A stretch of 64,000 nt of DNA from Bdellovibrio sp. 22V (GTDB lineage Bacteria > Bdellovibrionota > Bdellovibrionia > Bdellovibrionales > Bdellovibrionaceae): assembly GCF_030169785.1 (NCBI RefSeq), contig NZ_CP125854.1, positions 248,001 through 312,000 on the forward strand. Direction: 5' to 3'. A program made the position numbers and the translations under genes. This document shows, in pieces, positions 24,917 through 33,640 of this stretch (position 1 is the stretch's first letter; each line of letters starts with the position of its first letter). The notes below the pieces were generated by a model. That model ran no database searches, was not told the DNA's origin, and saw only the letters and a list, made by a program, of their open reading frames with translations.

Positions 24917-25339
24917 TTAAAATACTCCTGCGCTCTTTGAGCGACTTGTGGGTTCTTGGTCTTTCGGAATCATGAAATAGCACAGACCATAACCCAAGAG
25001 AGCCACACCGAATGTTACGAGGGCTAAAATAACAAATCCCGTTCGCACCAGCCCCACTTCGATGCGGTATCTTTTAGCAATTCTAGCACAGACGCCGAGA
25101 ACCTTTCCATCTAGAGCTTGGTCCAGTCTATCGACGCGGGGCAAACACGCCCATAAGATCAAATATAGAAGGACTCCGCTACCAAACCACAGCACGGCAA
25201 CCAGCCAAATGACGCGCAATATCCAAGTTTCAATACCTAAGGCGTTACCTAGACCTTTGCAAACGCCAGCTAAAGCGCCATCGGCGGCCCGAGTCCAACG
25301 ATAATTAGCTGTCGGTGATTGAGTGGACGTGGTTTGCAT
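24917..25339 (-). CDS. Protein with two tandem PspC domains
   Basis: 140 residues. Residues 15-68 form a complete PspC domain (RAADGALAGVCKGLGNALGI, then a membrane helix ending ILWACLPR). Residues 75-125 form a second one (LDGKVLGVCARIAKRYRIE, then a helix ending MIP). PspC proteins sit in the inner membrane and take part in envelope-stress signalling. Tandem duplication in one short chain is less usual than the single-domain form. It is the first gene of a two-gene operon with the coiled-coil protein. Confidence 0.85.
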   Translation of the reverse strand: MQTTSTQSPTANYRWTRAADGALAGVCKGLGNALGIETWILRVIWLVAVLWFGSGVLLYLILWACLPRVDRLDQALDGKVLGVCARIAKRYRIEVGLVRTGFVILALVTFGVALLGYGLCYFMIPKDQEPTSRSKSAGVF

Positions 25340-25409
25340 CTGTGACTCCTAAACAAAGTAAATATGTATCGCAAATCTACTTTGTCCAGAGGCTCTCAGC
25401 AAACCCGTG

Positions 25410-26594
25410 TTAGAAAGTCCCCGTGATCATGAAATCATTCCCAAAAGTCAGATACCGAGGATTCTTCACATGGATCTTTTCTGTCATGGAGGCAATCCTT
25501 ACGGTTTCCGTCCAAGAGCGAGAGCCTCCAGAGCCCATAATGATAGGAGCCTGGAACATGTAAAGTCGATTTACAAGACCGCAATCTATAAACGTGCTCG
25601 CAGTCAGCGCGCCGCCCTCAACCATCACACTACGCAAACCTTGTTGATAAAGTTGCGCGAGCAAATCTTCGAGTTGAAGGTTGCCATCGACTTGAGTTTT
25701 TACATAAAGAACTTGAGGCGCCAAAGAAAGCTTCGCTAAAATTTTTTGCACTTCTTCTTTCGTCTCTTCAGAAACGCACCACAAAACATCCGCTGCCGCG
25801 TGCACTTTAGAAAGCTTTAGTTCGGCAAAGCGATGAAGCAACTCGGCTTCCCCGTCAATCACGACGACTTTATTTTTCTTTTGAATTTCTGGATGGCGAA
25901 TATCCAAGGATGGATTGTCGAACTCGATCGTGCCTTTGCCGACTAAAATCGCATCGTAGCACGCGCGTAGATAGTGAACGTACTCACGCGATTGAGGACC
26001 TGTGATCCACTGTGACTCGCCTGAACGAAGAGCCACCTGCCCATCCAAACTCGAAGCCATTTTAACGGCCACAAAAACTTTTTTCTGACGATAGTTCCAA
26101 AGAAAAGTCTCGCACACTTCTTCAAGATGCGTTTTGATATCGCGATCGACATCCGCGTTGTCTGAATGAAAGACATCCGCTTCGATCCCGGCAGCTCTTA
26201 AGATATCAGCGCCTTGTCCTGCCACAAGCGGGTTAGGATCAATCAAACCGAAAGTGACTTTTTTAATCGGAAGTTTGGCCATCATCTTCGCACAAGAAGG
26301 AGTTTTTCCTTCGTGTGCGCAAGGCTCTAAAGTCACGAACACGTGCGCGCCTTGAAGCTCTTCACTGGAAAGATGGCGAAGAGCATTCACTTCCGCGTGA
26401 GGTCCGCCGTAAAATTCATGGTAACCCGAAGCGAGAAATCCCCCTTGAGAATCCAAAACAACCGCGCCCACGTTCGGATTCGGACTGGTGCGCGTAGAGC
26501 CTTTGTAAGCTTCACTGATCGCCAAACGCATGGCCTGATCGGCCGTGAGTTTGTCACCTCTGTTTGGAACTGAAAGAGTTTGAATGAGCTCCAT
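25410..26594 (-). CDS. ribD: Riboflavin biosynthesis deaminase/reductase RibD
   Basis: Bifunctional: deaminates and then reduces the pyrimidine intermediate made from GTP. The zinc deaminase site is His66-Ala-Glu68 and Cys92/Cys101 (PCAHEGKTPSC). The reductase domain starts near residue 150 (FVAVKMASSLDGQVAL) and contains VEGGALTASTFI. 394 residues, slightly long. The start has an AAGG site. It lies seven bases downstream of the HPPD gene, so it is co-transcribed with tyrosine catabolism rather than with other rib genes, none of which are in this window. Confidence 0.93.
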   Translation of the reverse strand: MELIQTLSVPNRGDKLTADQAMRLAISEAYKGSTRTSPNPNVGAVVLDSQGGFLASGYHEFYGGPHAEVNALRHLSSEELQGAHVFVTLEPCAHEGKTPSCAKMMAKLPIKKVTFGLIDPNPLVAGQGADILRAAGIEADVFHSDNADVDRDIKTHLEEVCETFLWNYRQKKVFVAVKMASSLDGQVALRSGESQWITGPQSREYVHYLRACYDAILVGKGTIEFDNPSLDIRHPEIQKKNKVVVIDGEAELLHRFAELKLSKVHAAADVLWCVSEETKEEVQKILAKLSLAPQVLYVKTQVDGNLQLEDLLAQLYQQGLRSVMVEGGALTASTFIDCGLVNRLYMFQAPIIMGSGGSRSWTETVRIASMTEKIHVKNPRYLTFGNDFMITGTF

Positions 26595-26601
26595 AAAACC
26601 T

Positions 26602-27657
26602 TTACGTCAAATAACCGCGTTCTTTTTGATCTCGTTCAATGGCGTCGAACAACGCTTGGAAGTTGCCGTCACCGAAGCCATCGTGACCTTTTCGCTGAAT
26701 AACTTCATAGAAGATCGGACCAAAAGTATTCTTTGTGAAAATCTGCAATAAATAACCGTGCTCGTCCCCATCGACAAGAATCGCATTTTTTTCCAACACG
26801 TTCAGATCCTCTGTCACATTTGGAACACGGTCCGGCAACATCTCGTAGTAACTATGCGGAGGCGGCGTCAGGAATTGAATTTCGCTGCTCTTCAAAGATT
26901 CCAAAGTCGCGACGATGTCGTTGGTCAACAAAGCCACGTGCTGAATTCCCGACCCTTTGTATTCATCAAGGTATTCTTGAATTTGTGATTTCGACTCTGT
27001 CGGTTCATTGATGGGCACTGAGAATTTACCGCAAGGAGAACGCATCACTTTAGAAAGAAGACCCGTCTTCGTTCCGCGGATATCGAAATAGCGCGCTTCA
27101 CGGAAGTTTAAAACCTTCGTGTAGAATTCACACCATTTATCCATCTCGCCTTTGGGAACGTTGTTCGTGAAATGATCGATCACAAGAAAACCCGCGCCTT
27201 GCGGAGCTTTGTCTTCTTCTTTGATCTGGAAAATTTCTTCGTAAAGTTTTTTCTGATTCTTGTCGTCCATAAAATAGATTAAAGAATCACCGATGCCGTA
27301 GATCGCGGGGAAAGGTGTCGCGCCTCTTTGATGATCGTTGCCGTCATAAGGGCGTCCTCCCCGAGCAACGGCAGCTGCAAAAGCCTTTTCAGCGTCGACG
27401 ACTCGAAAGCCTGTGGCCGAAATCGAGTTGCCGTGTTGTTTCGCGAATTCTGTTGCGAAAGTTTGCGGTTCACAATTCAAGATGTAATTGATGTCACCCT
27501 GACGATAGAGCTTGATGTTTTTTCCGTGAACTTGTCCCACTTCTTTGAAAGCATATCTCTTGAAAACTTGTTCAAAGAAATGAGCATCGGGCCCCGAGTA
27601 CTCGATGAAATCAACTCCATTGAGACCAATAGGATTTTGCTCTGAAATCTGCGCCAT
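26602..27657 (-). CDS. hppD: 4-Hydroxyphenylpyruvate dioxygenase
   Basis: Converts 4-hydroxyphenylpyruvate to homogentisate in tyrosine catabolism. The iron ligands are His162 (VIDHFTNNV), His240 (IQHVALLT) and Glu318 (FYEVIQR). The C-terminal signature GFGDGNFQALFDAIERDQ is the family hallmark. The ATG at 27657 has AGAGG six bases ahead; an in-frame GTG two codons earlier lacks one. 351 residues. Together with the hydroxylase at 21.9-23.7 kb it supports phenylalanine use, but no homogentisate dioxygenase is present here. Confidence 0.95.
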   Translation of the reverse strand: MAQISEQNPIGLNGVDFIEYSGPDAHFFEQVFKRYAFKEVGQVHGKNIKLYRQGDINYILNCEPQTFATEFAKQHGNSISATGFRVVDAEKAFAAAVARGGRPYDGNDHQRGATPFPAIYGIGDSLIYFMDDKNQKKLYEEIFQIKEEDKAPQGAGFLVIDHFTNNVPKGEMDKWCEFYTKVLNFREARYFDIRGTKTGLLSKVMRSPCGKFSVPINEPTESKSQIQEYLDEYKGSGIQHVALLTNDIVATLESLKSSEIQFLTPPPHSYYEMLPDRVPNVTEDLNVLEKNAILVDGDEHGYLLQIFTKNTFGPIFYEVIQRKGHDGFGDGNFQALFDAIERDQKERGYLT

Positions 27658-27769
27658 TTGCACCTCTGCTAGGTCAAAGATATATCAAGATTCCGTGACA
27701 GTAGCCCTAAATAAGCTGTTATTCAAGCAGGAAGAAAACCAGTGAATATAGGTATTTAGACGATTTATG

Positions 27770-27822
27770 GGTCTCTCATTGAGACCACGGAACATTGCAG
27801 GGTTAAAGCTTCGCAATAACCC
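27770..27822 (+). other. Two hairpins in the leader of the small membrane peptide
   Basis: GGTCTC/GAGACC (27770-27775 with 27781-27786) and GGGTTA/TAACCC (27800-27805 with 27817-27822, the latter with an inner GC-TTC-GC) form two stable stems in the 220-base spacer upstream of the 37-residue frame. No T-tract follows either. This could be a regulatory leader or a processed RNA. Confidence 0.35.
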
Positions 27823-27879
27823 GAATGTAGTATCGAGTTTGTTTAGAGAGCGCCGATAGGTTTTATAAGGGGACCATCT

Positions 27880-27993
27880 ATGCCTAGAGAGAAAATCAAA
27901 AATCCTCCCTGGTTTTATTTCGCGCTCGCGGGCGAAGTGATTTTAGGCATCATCCTGATCGGGATGCTCAAAGATCTTATGTGGATTCTTTAG
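27880..27993 (+). CDS. 37-residue single-pass membrane peptide
   Basis: ATG at 27880 with GGGG ten bases upstream. The peptide starts MPREKIKNPPWFYFALAGEV, continues with a strongly hydrophobic Ile/Leu/Gly stretch (about 12-31) and ends LMWIL. A basic N-terminus followed by one membrane helix fits a small inner-membrane protein. Its stop overlaps the stop of the convergent outer-membrane protein gene by three bases. It is the only coding candidate in the 330-base gap and is preceded by structured leader sequence. Function unknown. Confidence 0.55.
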   Translation: MPREKIKNPPWFYFALAGEVILGIILIGMLKDLMWIL

Positions 27994-29129
27994 AACGCGA
28001 CATTCGAAGAGAACATAATTCCATAAGAAGAAAATTTGCTGCCGTTTTCACTTTTCGGTGTCGTGCCCATATGGAAAGCGCCAACGATGATTTCATTGCG
28101 TCTTTTGGTTATGGAAACTCCCGCGGTTATTAAATCCGACGTCGCTGGCTCCGACTCCCCACGAGCGTAGCCAAAGAGTGGTTCCCATCCTTCCGGAGAA
28201 GTATTGCGCCAGCCGAAAGCATAAAACCAGTCCTCCGCACTCGTATCTATCGTGCCGTCAGCATTGCGTGTTTTACTTTGTGAGTTGTAAACAACATCCA
28301 AATTCACTCTATTGCCGCCGATAAGCGAAAAATTCTGCCCAAGACGAACTGCCATGGACGCTTCTGCTTGGGGGTCATATGTCGTGACCGTTTCTTGAAT
28401 GGTCGTCGGTGATGTTGATTCCAACTTCGAGGAAAACTCGGTCGCTGTGGATTCAATAAAAAACGGCAATAATTTCATCGAAAGACCGACCGTCCAAGCC
28501 TCAGTGACTTTCGCCATGATTCCGGGAATCACAATAATCGCCGTCTTCTTTTCATCGCGCTGAGCAAACTGCGTGGAGGCATAGGCTCCCCCTTGTGTCA
28601 GAGTGAAATAATATGTCGATTCATCTGTGCCCGTCTGAACACCACCTGAAAATCCCCAAGCGAAACGCTCTCCAAGACTGCTGCCAAAGGATCCGCCGAT
28701 AACAATCGCATCCTGCCGCACCTTTTGCGTGGAGTTTAACAAATAACCTCCCGCAACGGATTGAGAGGAACTTGCGATAACTTGAAATGCCAGAGGATTC
28801 GCAACAAAGAAGGCTCCGGTTCCGAAAGCTGTTGGATAAATACTCGCCGCTAATGTCGGGCGAATTGTCATTTCTTGCGGAACGATCTTCTGATTGGGAA
28901 TATCAAACTTTTGCGAAGAGATCGCATTGCCGCTCACGGAAAGAGAAAGTTTGTCTGTATCGCGAAAACCCAAACCCGCAGGATTAAAAAGCACGTTCCC
29001 AGGTGAGGCGACCATCGCGGCTCCGGTGTTGGCCATAAAGGCCTCGCGGTGTCCCGCTGGCAAAGGATAATCCACGGCGACTGCTGATGTGCCGACAAGA
29101 ACATTCAGTAAAATAAACCCAAGACGCAT
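27990..29129 (-). CDS. Outer-membrane beta-barrel protein (FadL/OmpP1-like)
   Basis: 379 residues with a signal peptide (about 1-18). The mature N-terminus (REAFMANTGAAMVASPGNVLFNPAGLGF) resembles the hatch region of FadL-type transporters, where an NPAG motif is typical. The rest alternates polar and hydrophobic residues as in amphipathic strands and ends in a terminal Phe (SSNVAF), the signal for barrel insertion. The probable role is uptake of hydrophobic molecules. It starts three bases after the helicase stop, so the pair is co-transcribed, though no functional link is evident. Confidence 0.75.
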   Translation of the reverse strand: MRLGFILLNVLVGTSAVAVDYPLPAGHREAFMANTGAAMVASPGNVLFNPAGLGFRDTDKLSLSVSGNAISSQKFDIPNQKIVPQEMTIRPTLAASIYPTAFGTGAFFVANPLAFQVIASSSQSVAGGYLLNSTQKVRQDAIVIGGSFGSSLGERFAWGFSGGVQTGTDESTYYFTLTQGGAYASTQFAQRDEKKTAIIVIPGIMAKVTEAWTVGLSMKLLPFFIESTATEFSSKLESTSPTTIQETVTTYDPQAEASMAVRLGQNFSLIGGNRVNLDVVYNSQSKTRNADGTIDTSAEDWFYAFGWRNTSPEGWEPLFGYARGESEPATSDLITAGVSITKRRNEIIVGAFHMGTTPKSENGSKFSSYGIMFSSNVAF

Positions 29130-29132
29130 TTT

Positions 29133-30377
29133 CTATCTTTCAAGACGTTTGTAAAAATCCAAAACTTTTGGATCTACAATGATGGAACGAGGATTCCATC
29201 CTATCAAGTGCAATCCTTCAGACGCTCTTAAGCGACTCAACGCCACATAGGCATGACCCGGCTCCCATAAAGAACTCAGATCACACCACAGATCATCAAG
29301 AGTTGCTCCCTGACTTTTATGAATAGTCGTGGCATAAGCCAGAGTCAGCGGAAACTGAATCACTTGGGCCATGATGTTGCCTTCGGAGTCTTGCAAAGCA
29401 AAAGAAGATTTATCAACCTGAACTTCGCGTCCTTGGTCTTTCTTGACGGTGATCCGATCCGAAGAAATATCAGTGACGATGCCGCGGGTCCCATTCACCC
29501 AGCGTTTTTGCGGATCGTTTTGCAAAAACATCACACGACAACCGAGTTTCAGGACGAGCTTCACGGGAACGGGTGCCGATTTCATCAGAATTTCGATATG
29601 TTTTTCAGAGCCGAAGTAAATGGAGTCGATCGTCACTTCTTCTTCCGCAAGCTCGTTGAGTTTGCGTTGGTTGAAATTCTCCGCATTGATTTTCCGAGGG
29701 AACAATCTTGTTCCCGGATGATCTTCATCATGAGTTTTAATATGTTCATTGAGAAAATCGCGCACTTGTTCAGTCACCAAACCGTGGCGAACATCGCTAA
29801 GAATATTTAAAAAGTGATTTTCAGAAACGCGCTGGTTGTGCGAAAGCATTACGGTTTGAAAACCGCTTTGTCTCCACACCTCATTCATAAAACACCAGTC
29901 GCGCTGACTCGTCTGCGTCACCGGAGGCAATTGCGCAAAATCCCCTACGGAAATGATTCGCATTCCTCCCCAAGGGAGTTTTGATTCGCGGGCTCTTTGT
30001 GCTAAAGCCTCTGCAATCATTAAGGCCTGTCCTGGAATCATTGAAATCTCATCAATGATCACGCCTTCGACTTTACGTAAACGCGCCAATAATTTTGTAT
30101 CTTTAGAGGCCCGCGCATAAGTCGCGTCAGGTCCGCCCTCCATGATTCCAAGTCCAAAAAAACTGTGGAAAGTCCGACCACCCAACAAGACGGCTGCAGC
30201 CCCCGTGCTGGCAAGAATGGGCATTTCTTTGGGATCAAGTTCGCGCATGAAGTGGCGAATTAGAAAACTTTTACCGCTGCCCGCCCCACCTGTTAAAAAA
30301 ACATTCTCGCCGGAACGCAGGAGTTCCAGGGCTTCAGACTGTTCAGGGGAAAGTTCAACGGAGTATTGGGCTGCCAT
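29133..30377 (-). CDS. PIF1-like superfamily 1B DNA helicase
   Basis: 414 residues. Walker A GGAGSGKS at 30-37, Walker B IIDEIS with Asp109-Glu110, then GDFAQLPP (motif III), and the C-terminal LAYATTIHKSQGATLDDLWCDL (motifs V/VI) with YVALSRLRA. These define a small PIF1-type 5'-3' helicase that unwinds G-quadruplexes and DNA-RNA hybrids in other organisms. There is no nuclease or extra domain. It lies between a lipoprotein gene upstream and an outer-membrane protein gene downstream on the same strand. Confidence 0.88.
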   Translation of the reverse strand: MAAQYSVELSPEQSEALELLRSGENVFLTGGAGSGKSFLIRHFMRELDPKEMPILASTGAAAVLLGGRTFHSFFGLGIMEGGPDATYARASKDTKLLARLRKVEGVIIDEISMIPGQALMIAEALAQRARESKLPWGGMRIISVGDFAQLPPVTQTSQRDWCFMNEVWRQSGFQTVMLSHNQRVSENHFLNILSDVRHGLVTEQVRDFLNEHIKTHDEDHPGTRLFPRKINAENFNQRKLNELAEEEVTIDSIYFGSEKHIEILMKSAPVPVKLVLKLGCRVMFLQNDPQKRWVNGTRGIVTDISSDRITVKKDQGREVQVDKSSFALQDSEGNIMAQVIQFPLTLAYATTIHKSQGATLDDLWCDLSSLWEPGHAYVALSRLRASEGLHLIGWNPRSIIVDPKVLDFYKRLER

Positions 30378-30409
30378 GAGGAACGATCATGCCATCACAT
30401 GACCGCTCC

Positions 30410-30435
30410 TACAAATAAATTTCCGAACGGAAATT
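30410..30435 (-). terminator. Weak intrinsic terminator after the lipoprotein gene
   Basis: AATTTCC (30418-30424) pairs with GGAAATT (30429-30435), and reading leftward is followed by TATTTGT. The stem is short and the T-run is broken, so termination may be partial, leaving helicase expression coupled. Confidence 0.4.
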
Positions 30436-30441
30436 CAGGAA

Positions 30442-30957
30442 TTAGCGAGAGAATTTGCCTTCAAGAGTCACATCGCGCTGGAAGACTTCACAGACTTCTG
30501 TCGGACCATGGCGAGGATCGCGCACTTCCCAACGGCAGCGTCTGTCGAAGTAACGGCGCTCAAGCAAGCTCAAACGAATTGTGTTGTAGTTGTTGCTCAA
30601 ACTCAACATCACCTCACGTCCGTCGATATTGCAAATGCCTGGATCAAAATAAAAACCTACCGACTCAACAACGCCTTTGCGAGTCACGTAAGCCCATTTT
30701 AAGTTGTCGATAGACGAACGGCATTCCGGCATCAACAGACTTTCGCCGCGCGTGTCTTTGTAAAGAAGAATCGGCTTGTTTCCTTCAAACGTGATCGTCA
30801 ATTGACCACGGCGACCTTGGAAAGAACCAGAGTAAACTCCCTCCAGCTTTTTTGCACGAGCCAGATGCTCATCAGGCACTTCGCCATTTTCGATTTGAAC
30901 TGTCTTACACGCAGCCAAAGCTGTCGTCGCAAGCAAAAGAAGAATAAAACGTTTCAT
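30442..30957 (-). CDS. Lipoprotein of unknown function
   Basis: 171 residues from the ATG at 30957, which follows GGGGTCCT. The signal peptide ends in a clear lipobox (ATTALAAC, Cys16), so the protein is lipid-anchored in the envelope. The mature part (about 155 residues) has beta-strand character with four Cys, and a segment GSFQGRRGQLTITFEG that looks like the first strands of a lipocalin-like barrel. I do not recognise the family. Confidence 0.7.
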   Translation of the reverse strand: MKRFILLLLATTALAACKTVQIENGEVPDEHLARAKKLEGVYSGSFQGRRGQLTITFEGNKPILLYKDTRGESLLMPECRSSIDNLKWAYVTRKGVVESVGFYFDPGICNIDGREVMLSLSNNYNTIRLSLLERRYFDRRCRWEVRDPRHGPTEVCEVFQRDVTLEGKFSR

Positions 30958-31109
30958 AGGACCCCCAGATTTTCTGGTTACCTCGGATGTTCCGGAGAAA
31001 CAACTTTCTCGAGGAATAACGCCCTCGATCATAGTCTCAATGCCCTTTAAAATGAACTGGATGAGGATTACCATTCTAGAACTGTTAAATAAAAAAAGGA
31101 TCACTTAGG

Positions 31110-33074
31110 ATGCTAAAACTTCTTCTGATTTCCAGCTTGTCATTCGCAGCCGCACCTTCTTCTGATATTCCGGCAAAGCGCGAGTTCCCTCTTAATACGG
31201 CCGTCAATCCTTGTGAAGACTTTCACAAGTACGTTTGCTCCAAGGCTGAAGCGAGCTTCAAGCTGCGCCCCGACCGCAGCCATCACACTTTTGCATTCAA
31301 TGATTCGCGCGAACGCCTTTTGAAAGTGAAGATGGATTTCATGAAGTCGTTGCCGACAGCGAAGGATTTGAATCCACGCACGGAGCAAATTCGTGACGTT
31401 TATTTGTCCTGCATGAATGCTCCGGAAAAAGTGCGCTCAGAAAAATCAGAAGTCACGCGCATGATTAAAGAAATCGAGCAAATCAAAACGACGGAAGAGT
31501 TGATCCAGTACTCGCATAAAAATCTACCGAAGGGTTTCGGCAACTTCGTTTCCTTTTGGCCTTCTCCGAACTTGGATGATCCCAAAAAAATGGATGGAAT
31601 GCTGTACTCGAACTTTATGGCGTTGCCTGATCATAAATACTATGAAAACCCTGAACTCTTGAAAGAATATGAAAAAGTTCTGACTCTTTTCTTTCGTTCC
31701 ATTCAGCCGCAACTGAAAAAATCAGTGGCAAAAGAAAAGGCGCAAGCGCTTATCTCTTTGGAGCAAGAGTTTATTAAAACTTTTCCGGTCGCAGCCGTTC
31801 GTCACCAGCGCTGGAGTGAAAAACGAGTTTCAAGTCAGGCAGACTTGACTAAAAAGTATCCGCACTTGCAGCTTCGGCTGGTTTTTGCAAATGTGCCGGA
31901 GAATCTTTTGATCAATACTCCGATTCCAGAATCTCTTGAGTTCTTAAACGCGGAACTGGGCAAAAGGCCTTTGCAGGTGTGGAAGGACGTCTATCTTTAC
32001 CGCGCGCTTTCCGACAATATGGACGATGCTTATCAGAAGTATTTCAAAGCTCAATTTAAATTCGACAAGAAATTCTTCGGTGGCCCAGATACAAGACCGG
32101 ATCGCCAAGAGCGCTGCACGACGGTTGTTACGAATTACTTTATGAAAGAGATGGACGCCGCTTTAGTCGATAAAGTGTTCCCTCATTTTGACGAAACAAA
32201 AGTCAATGAGGTAGGCGCACGTATTCGCGCCAGCATTCTGGACGGACTTAAAAATAACACGTGGCTTTCCAAAGAAGGAAAGGCCGGAGCCATCGCCAAA
32301 ATCGAGAAGGCACGTCTGCAACTGGTAAAACCGCACACGGATAAAGAGTGGGACTTCATGCCTTTGAAGAAGTACTCCATCAATAACTACTTACAGAATT
32401 TGCACACGTTCGCGGAAGCTCGCTGGGAAAAAGCGATGCAGGAAGTGCGCGAACCTGCGAACCAGGACGCTTGGGGCATGGGTCCTTTGACTGTGAACGC
32501 TTACTACAGCAGCAATGAAAACAAATTCGTTCTGCCGATCGGCATTCTGCAATACCCGTTCTATGATAAAGACGGCTCCGTAATTGAAAACTTGGGTGCC
32601 GTAGGTGCGGTTATGGGCCACGAGTTGGGCCACAGCATTGACGACAGCGGATCGAAATACGATTCTGAAGGACGCCTTAAACAATGGATGACGACAAAAG
32701 ATATTATGGAGTTCAATCTGCGCGGCCAGAAGATGATCGACCAATTCAATAAAATCGGTCACGACGGCAAATTGACCCTGGGTGAGAATGTCGCAGACTT
32801 AGTAGGTCTCACGTTCGCTTACAATGCGGCTTTCCCGAAAGGTGTCGGCACGGCGGAAAATAAGAAAACGTTCTTCGTGGCTTACGGGCGCGTATGGTGC
32901 TCCGTCACTCGCCCTGATTTCGATAAGTTGATGCGCAAGACAGATCCTCATGCTTCCGGCGAAGCGCGCATCAACGAACAGGTAAAACATCAACCGGCTT
33001 TCGCGGAAACGTTCCAGTGCAAACCGGGAGATAAAATGACTCTTCCTGAGAATGAACGCGTAAAAATCTGGTAG
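31110..33074 (+). CDS. Secreted M13-family metallopeptidase (neprilysin-like)
   Basis: 654 residues. A signal peptide (about 1-15) precedes the family-typical NPCEDFHKYVC motif at 33-43. The zinc site is His504-Glu-Leu-Gly-His508 and Glu559 in GENVADLVGL. The substrate-binding NAYY is at 463-466. The C-terminus keeps the two structural Cys and ends with a Lys-Ile-Trp-type tail. M13 enzymes cut peptides up to a few kilodaltons, so this one probably digests peptides in the periplasm or in the prey. Its own terminator follows, so it is a single-gene unit. Confidence 0.95.
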   Translation: MLKLLLISSLSFAAAPSSDIPAKREFPLNTAVNPCEDFHKYVCSKAEASFKLRPDRSHHTFAFNDSRERLLKVKMDFMKSLPTAKDLNPRTEQIRDVYLSCMNAPEKVRSEKSEVTRMIKEIEQIKTTEELIQYSHKNLPKGFGNFVSFWPSPNLDDPKKMDGMLYSNFMALPDHKYYENPELLKEYEKVLTLFFRSIQPQLKKSVAKEKAQALISLEQEFIKTFPVAAVRHQRWSEKRVSSQADLTKKYPHLQLRLVFANVPENLLINTPIPESLEFLNAELGKRPLQVWKDVYLYRALSDNMDDAYQKYFKAQFKFDKKFFGGPDTRPDRQERCTTVVTNYFMKEMDAALVDKVFPHFDETKVNEVGARIRASILDGLKNNTWLSKEGKAGAIAKIEKARLQLVKPHTDKEWDFMPLKKYSINNYLQNLHTFAEARWEKAMQEVREPANQDAWGMGPLTVNAYYSSNENKFVLPIGILQYPFYDKDGSVIENLGAVGAVMGHELGHSIDDSGSKYDSEGRLKQWMTTKDIMEFNLRGQKMIDQFNKIGHDGKLTLGENVADLVGLTFAYNAAFPKGVGTAENKKTFFVAYGRVWCSVTRPDFDKLMRKTDPHASGEARINEQVKHQPAFAETFQCKPGDKMTLPENERVKIW

Positions 33075-33088
33075 TCGCCCAACAACAA

Positions 33089-33125
33089 GAGGGAGCTATT
33101 CAACTTTGAGACGCTCCCTTTTTCT
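33089..33125 (+). terminator. Intrinsic terminator of the M13 peptidase gene
   Basis: GAGGGAGC (33089-33096) pairs with GCTCCCTT (33113-33120), including a G-T end pair, and is followed directly by TTTTTCT... on the plus strand. Confidence 0.75.
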
Positions 33126-33552
33126 AAAATCCAGATCACATTCCCTTGGGGGAATATCAATCGCGGTCATTTTGATAATGGCTTTGGACCTTTACTAGAG
33201 GCTGGCGGAGATGATCATCCCTGTTACGGATACGATTTTGATGCCGTCTGTAGTCCCACTCTCAGGATCGGAAGCAAACAAGTATATTTCGGACCTTGTA
33301 ACCGCTGGAGGTCCCCTTGCCACGGAGTATGCTCCACCTTCTCCACTTCTTTGTGCTGATCCAAATATGAACGACTTCTGTGGAATGGGTTATACCTGGA
33401 CGAGCTCGCCAGGAGGCGCTGTCGCTCGTGGTGGCTCTTATTATAACGGCACAGATACCGGCATTTTAGCCTTAGATCTGGACAATGCTCCAAATTATTC
33501 CAATACTCACGTCGGGTTCCGCTGCGTAGCCCCTGCCACAGAAATCCAGTGA
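33126..33552 (+). pseudogene. Frameshifted remnant of a formylglycine-enzyme-like (SUMF1/FGE-sulfatase) domain
   Basis: The frame starting near 33126 reads ITFPWGNINRGHFDNG, like the YPWGN block of FGE-sulfatase domains, but ends at a stop near 33360. The next frame (up to 33552) reads GYTWTSSPGGAVARGGSYYNG and ends NTHVGFRCVAP, the classic C-terminal block of the same fold, but its own upstream part is closed by a TAG at 33196. No ribosome site precedes either piece. The simplest reading is a decayed 3' fragment of a larger gene. Many intact relatives are secreted in Bdellovibrio-like genomes. A short real protein from 33211 is the alternative. Confidence 0.55.
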
Positions 33553-33640
33553 TGCAGCCCCTCCGAAAAATCCCTGCTGCTTGCTGTCTTTTGCGGCAGA
33601 TGTTAATGTTAGAGTCTTGACTCTGACGCAGGAGGACTCT

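Noticed and set aside
33420-33552. Possible variable region of a diversity-generating retroelement
   Set aside because: The C-terminal FGE-like block resembles retroelement targets, but there is no reverse transcriptase, no template repeat in the window, and the frame is already broken.
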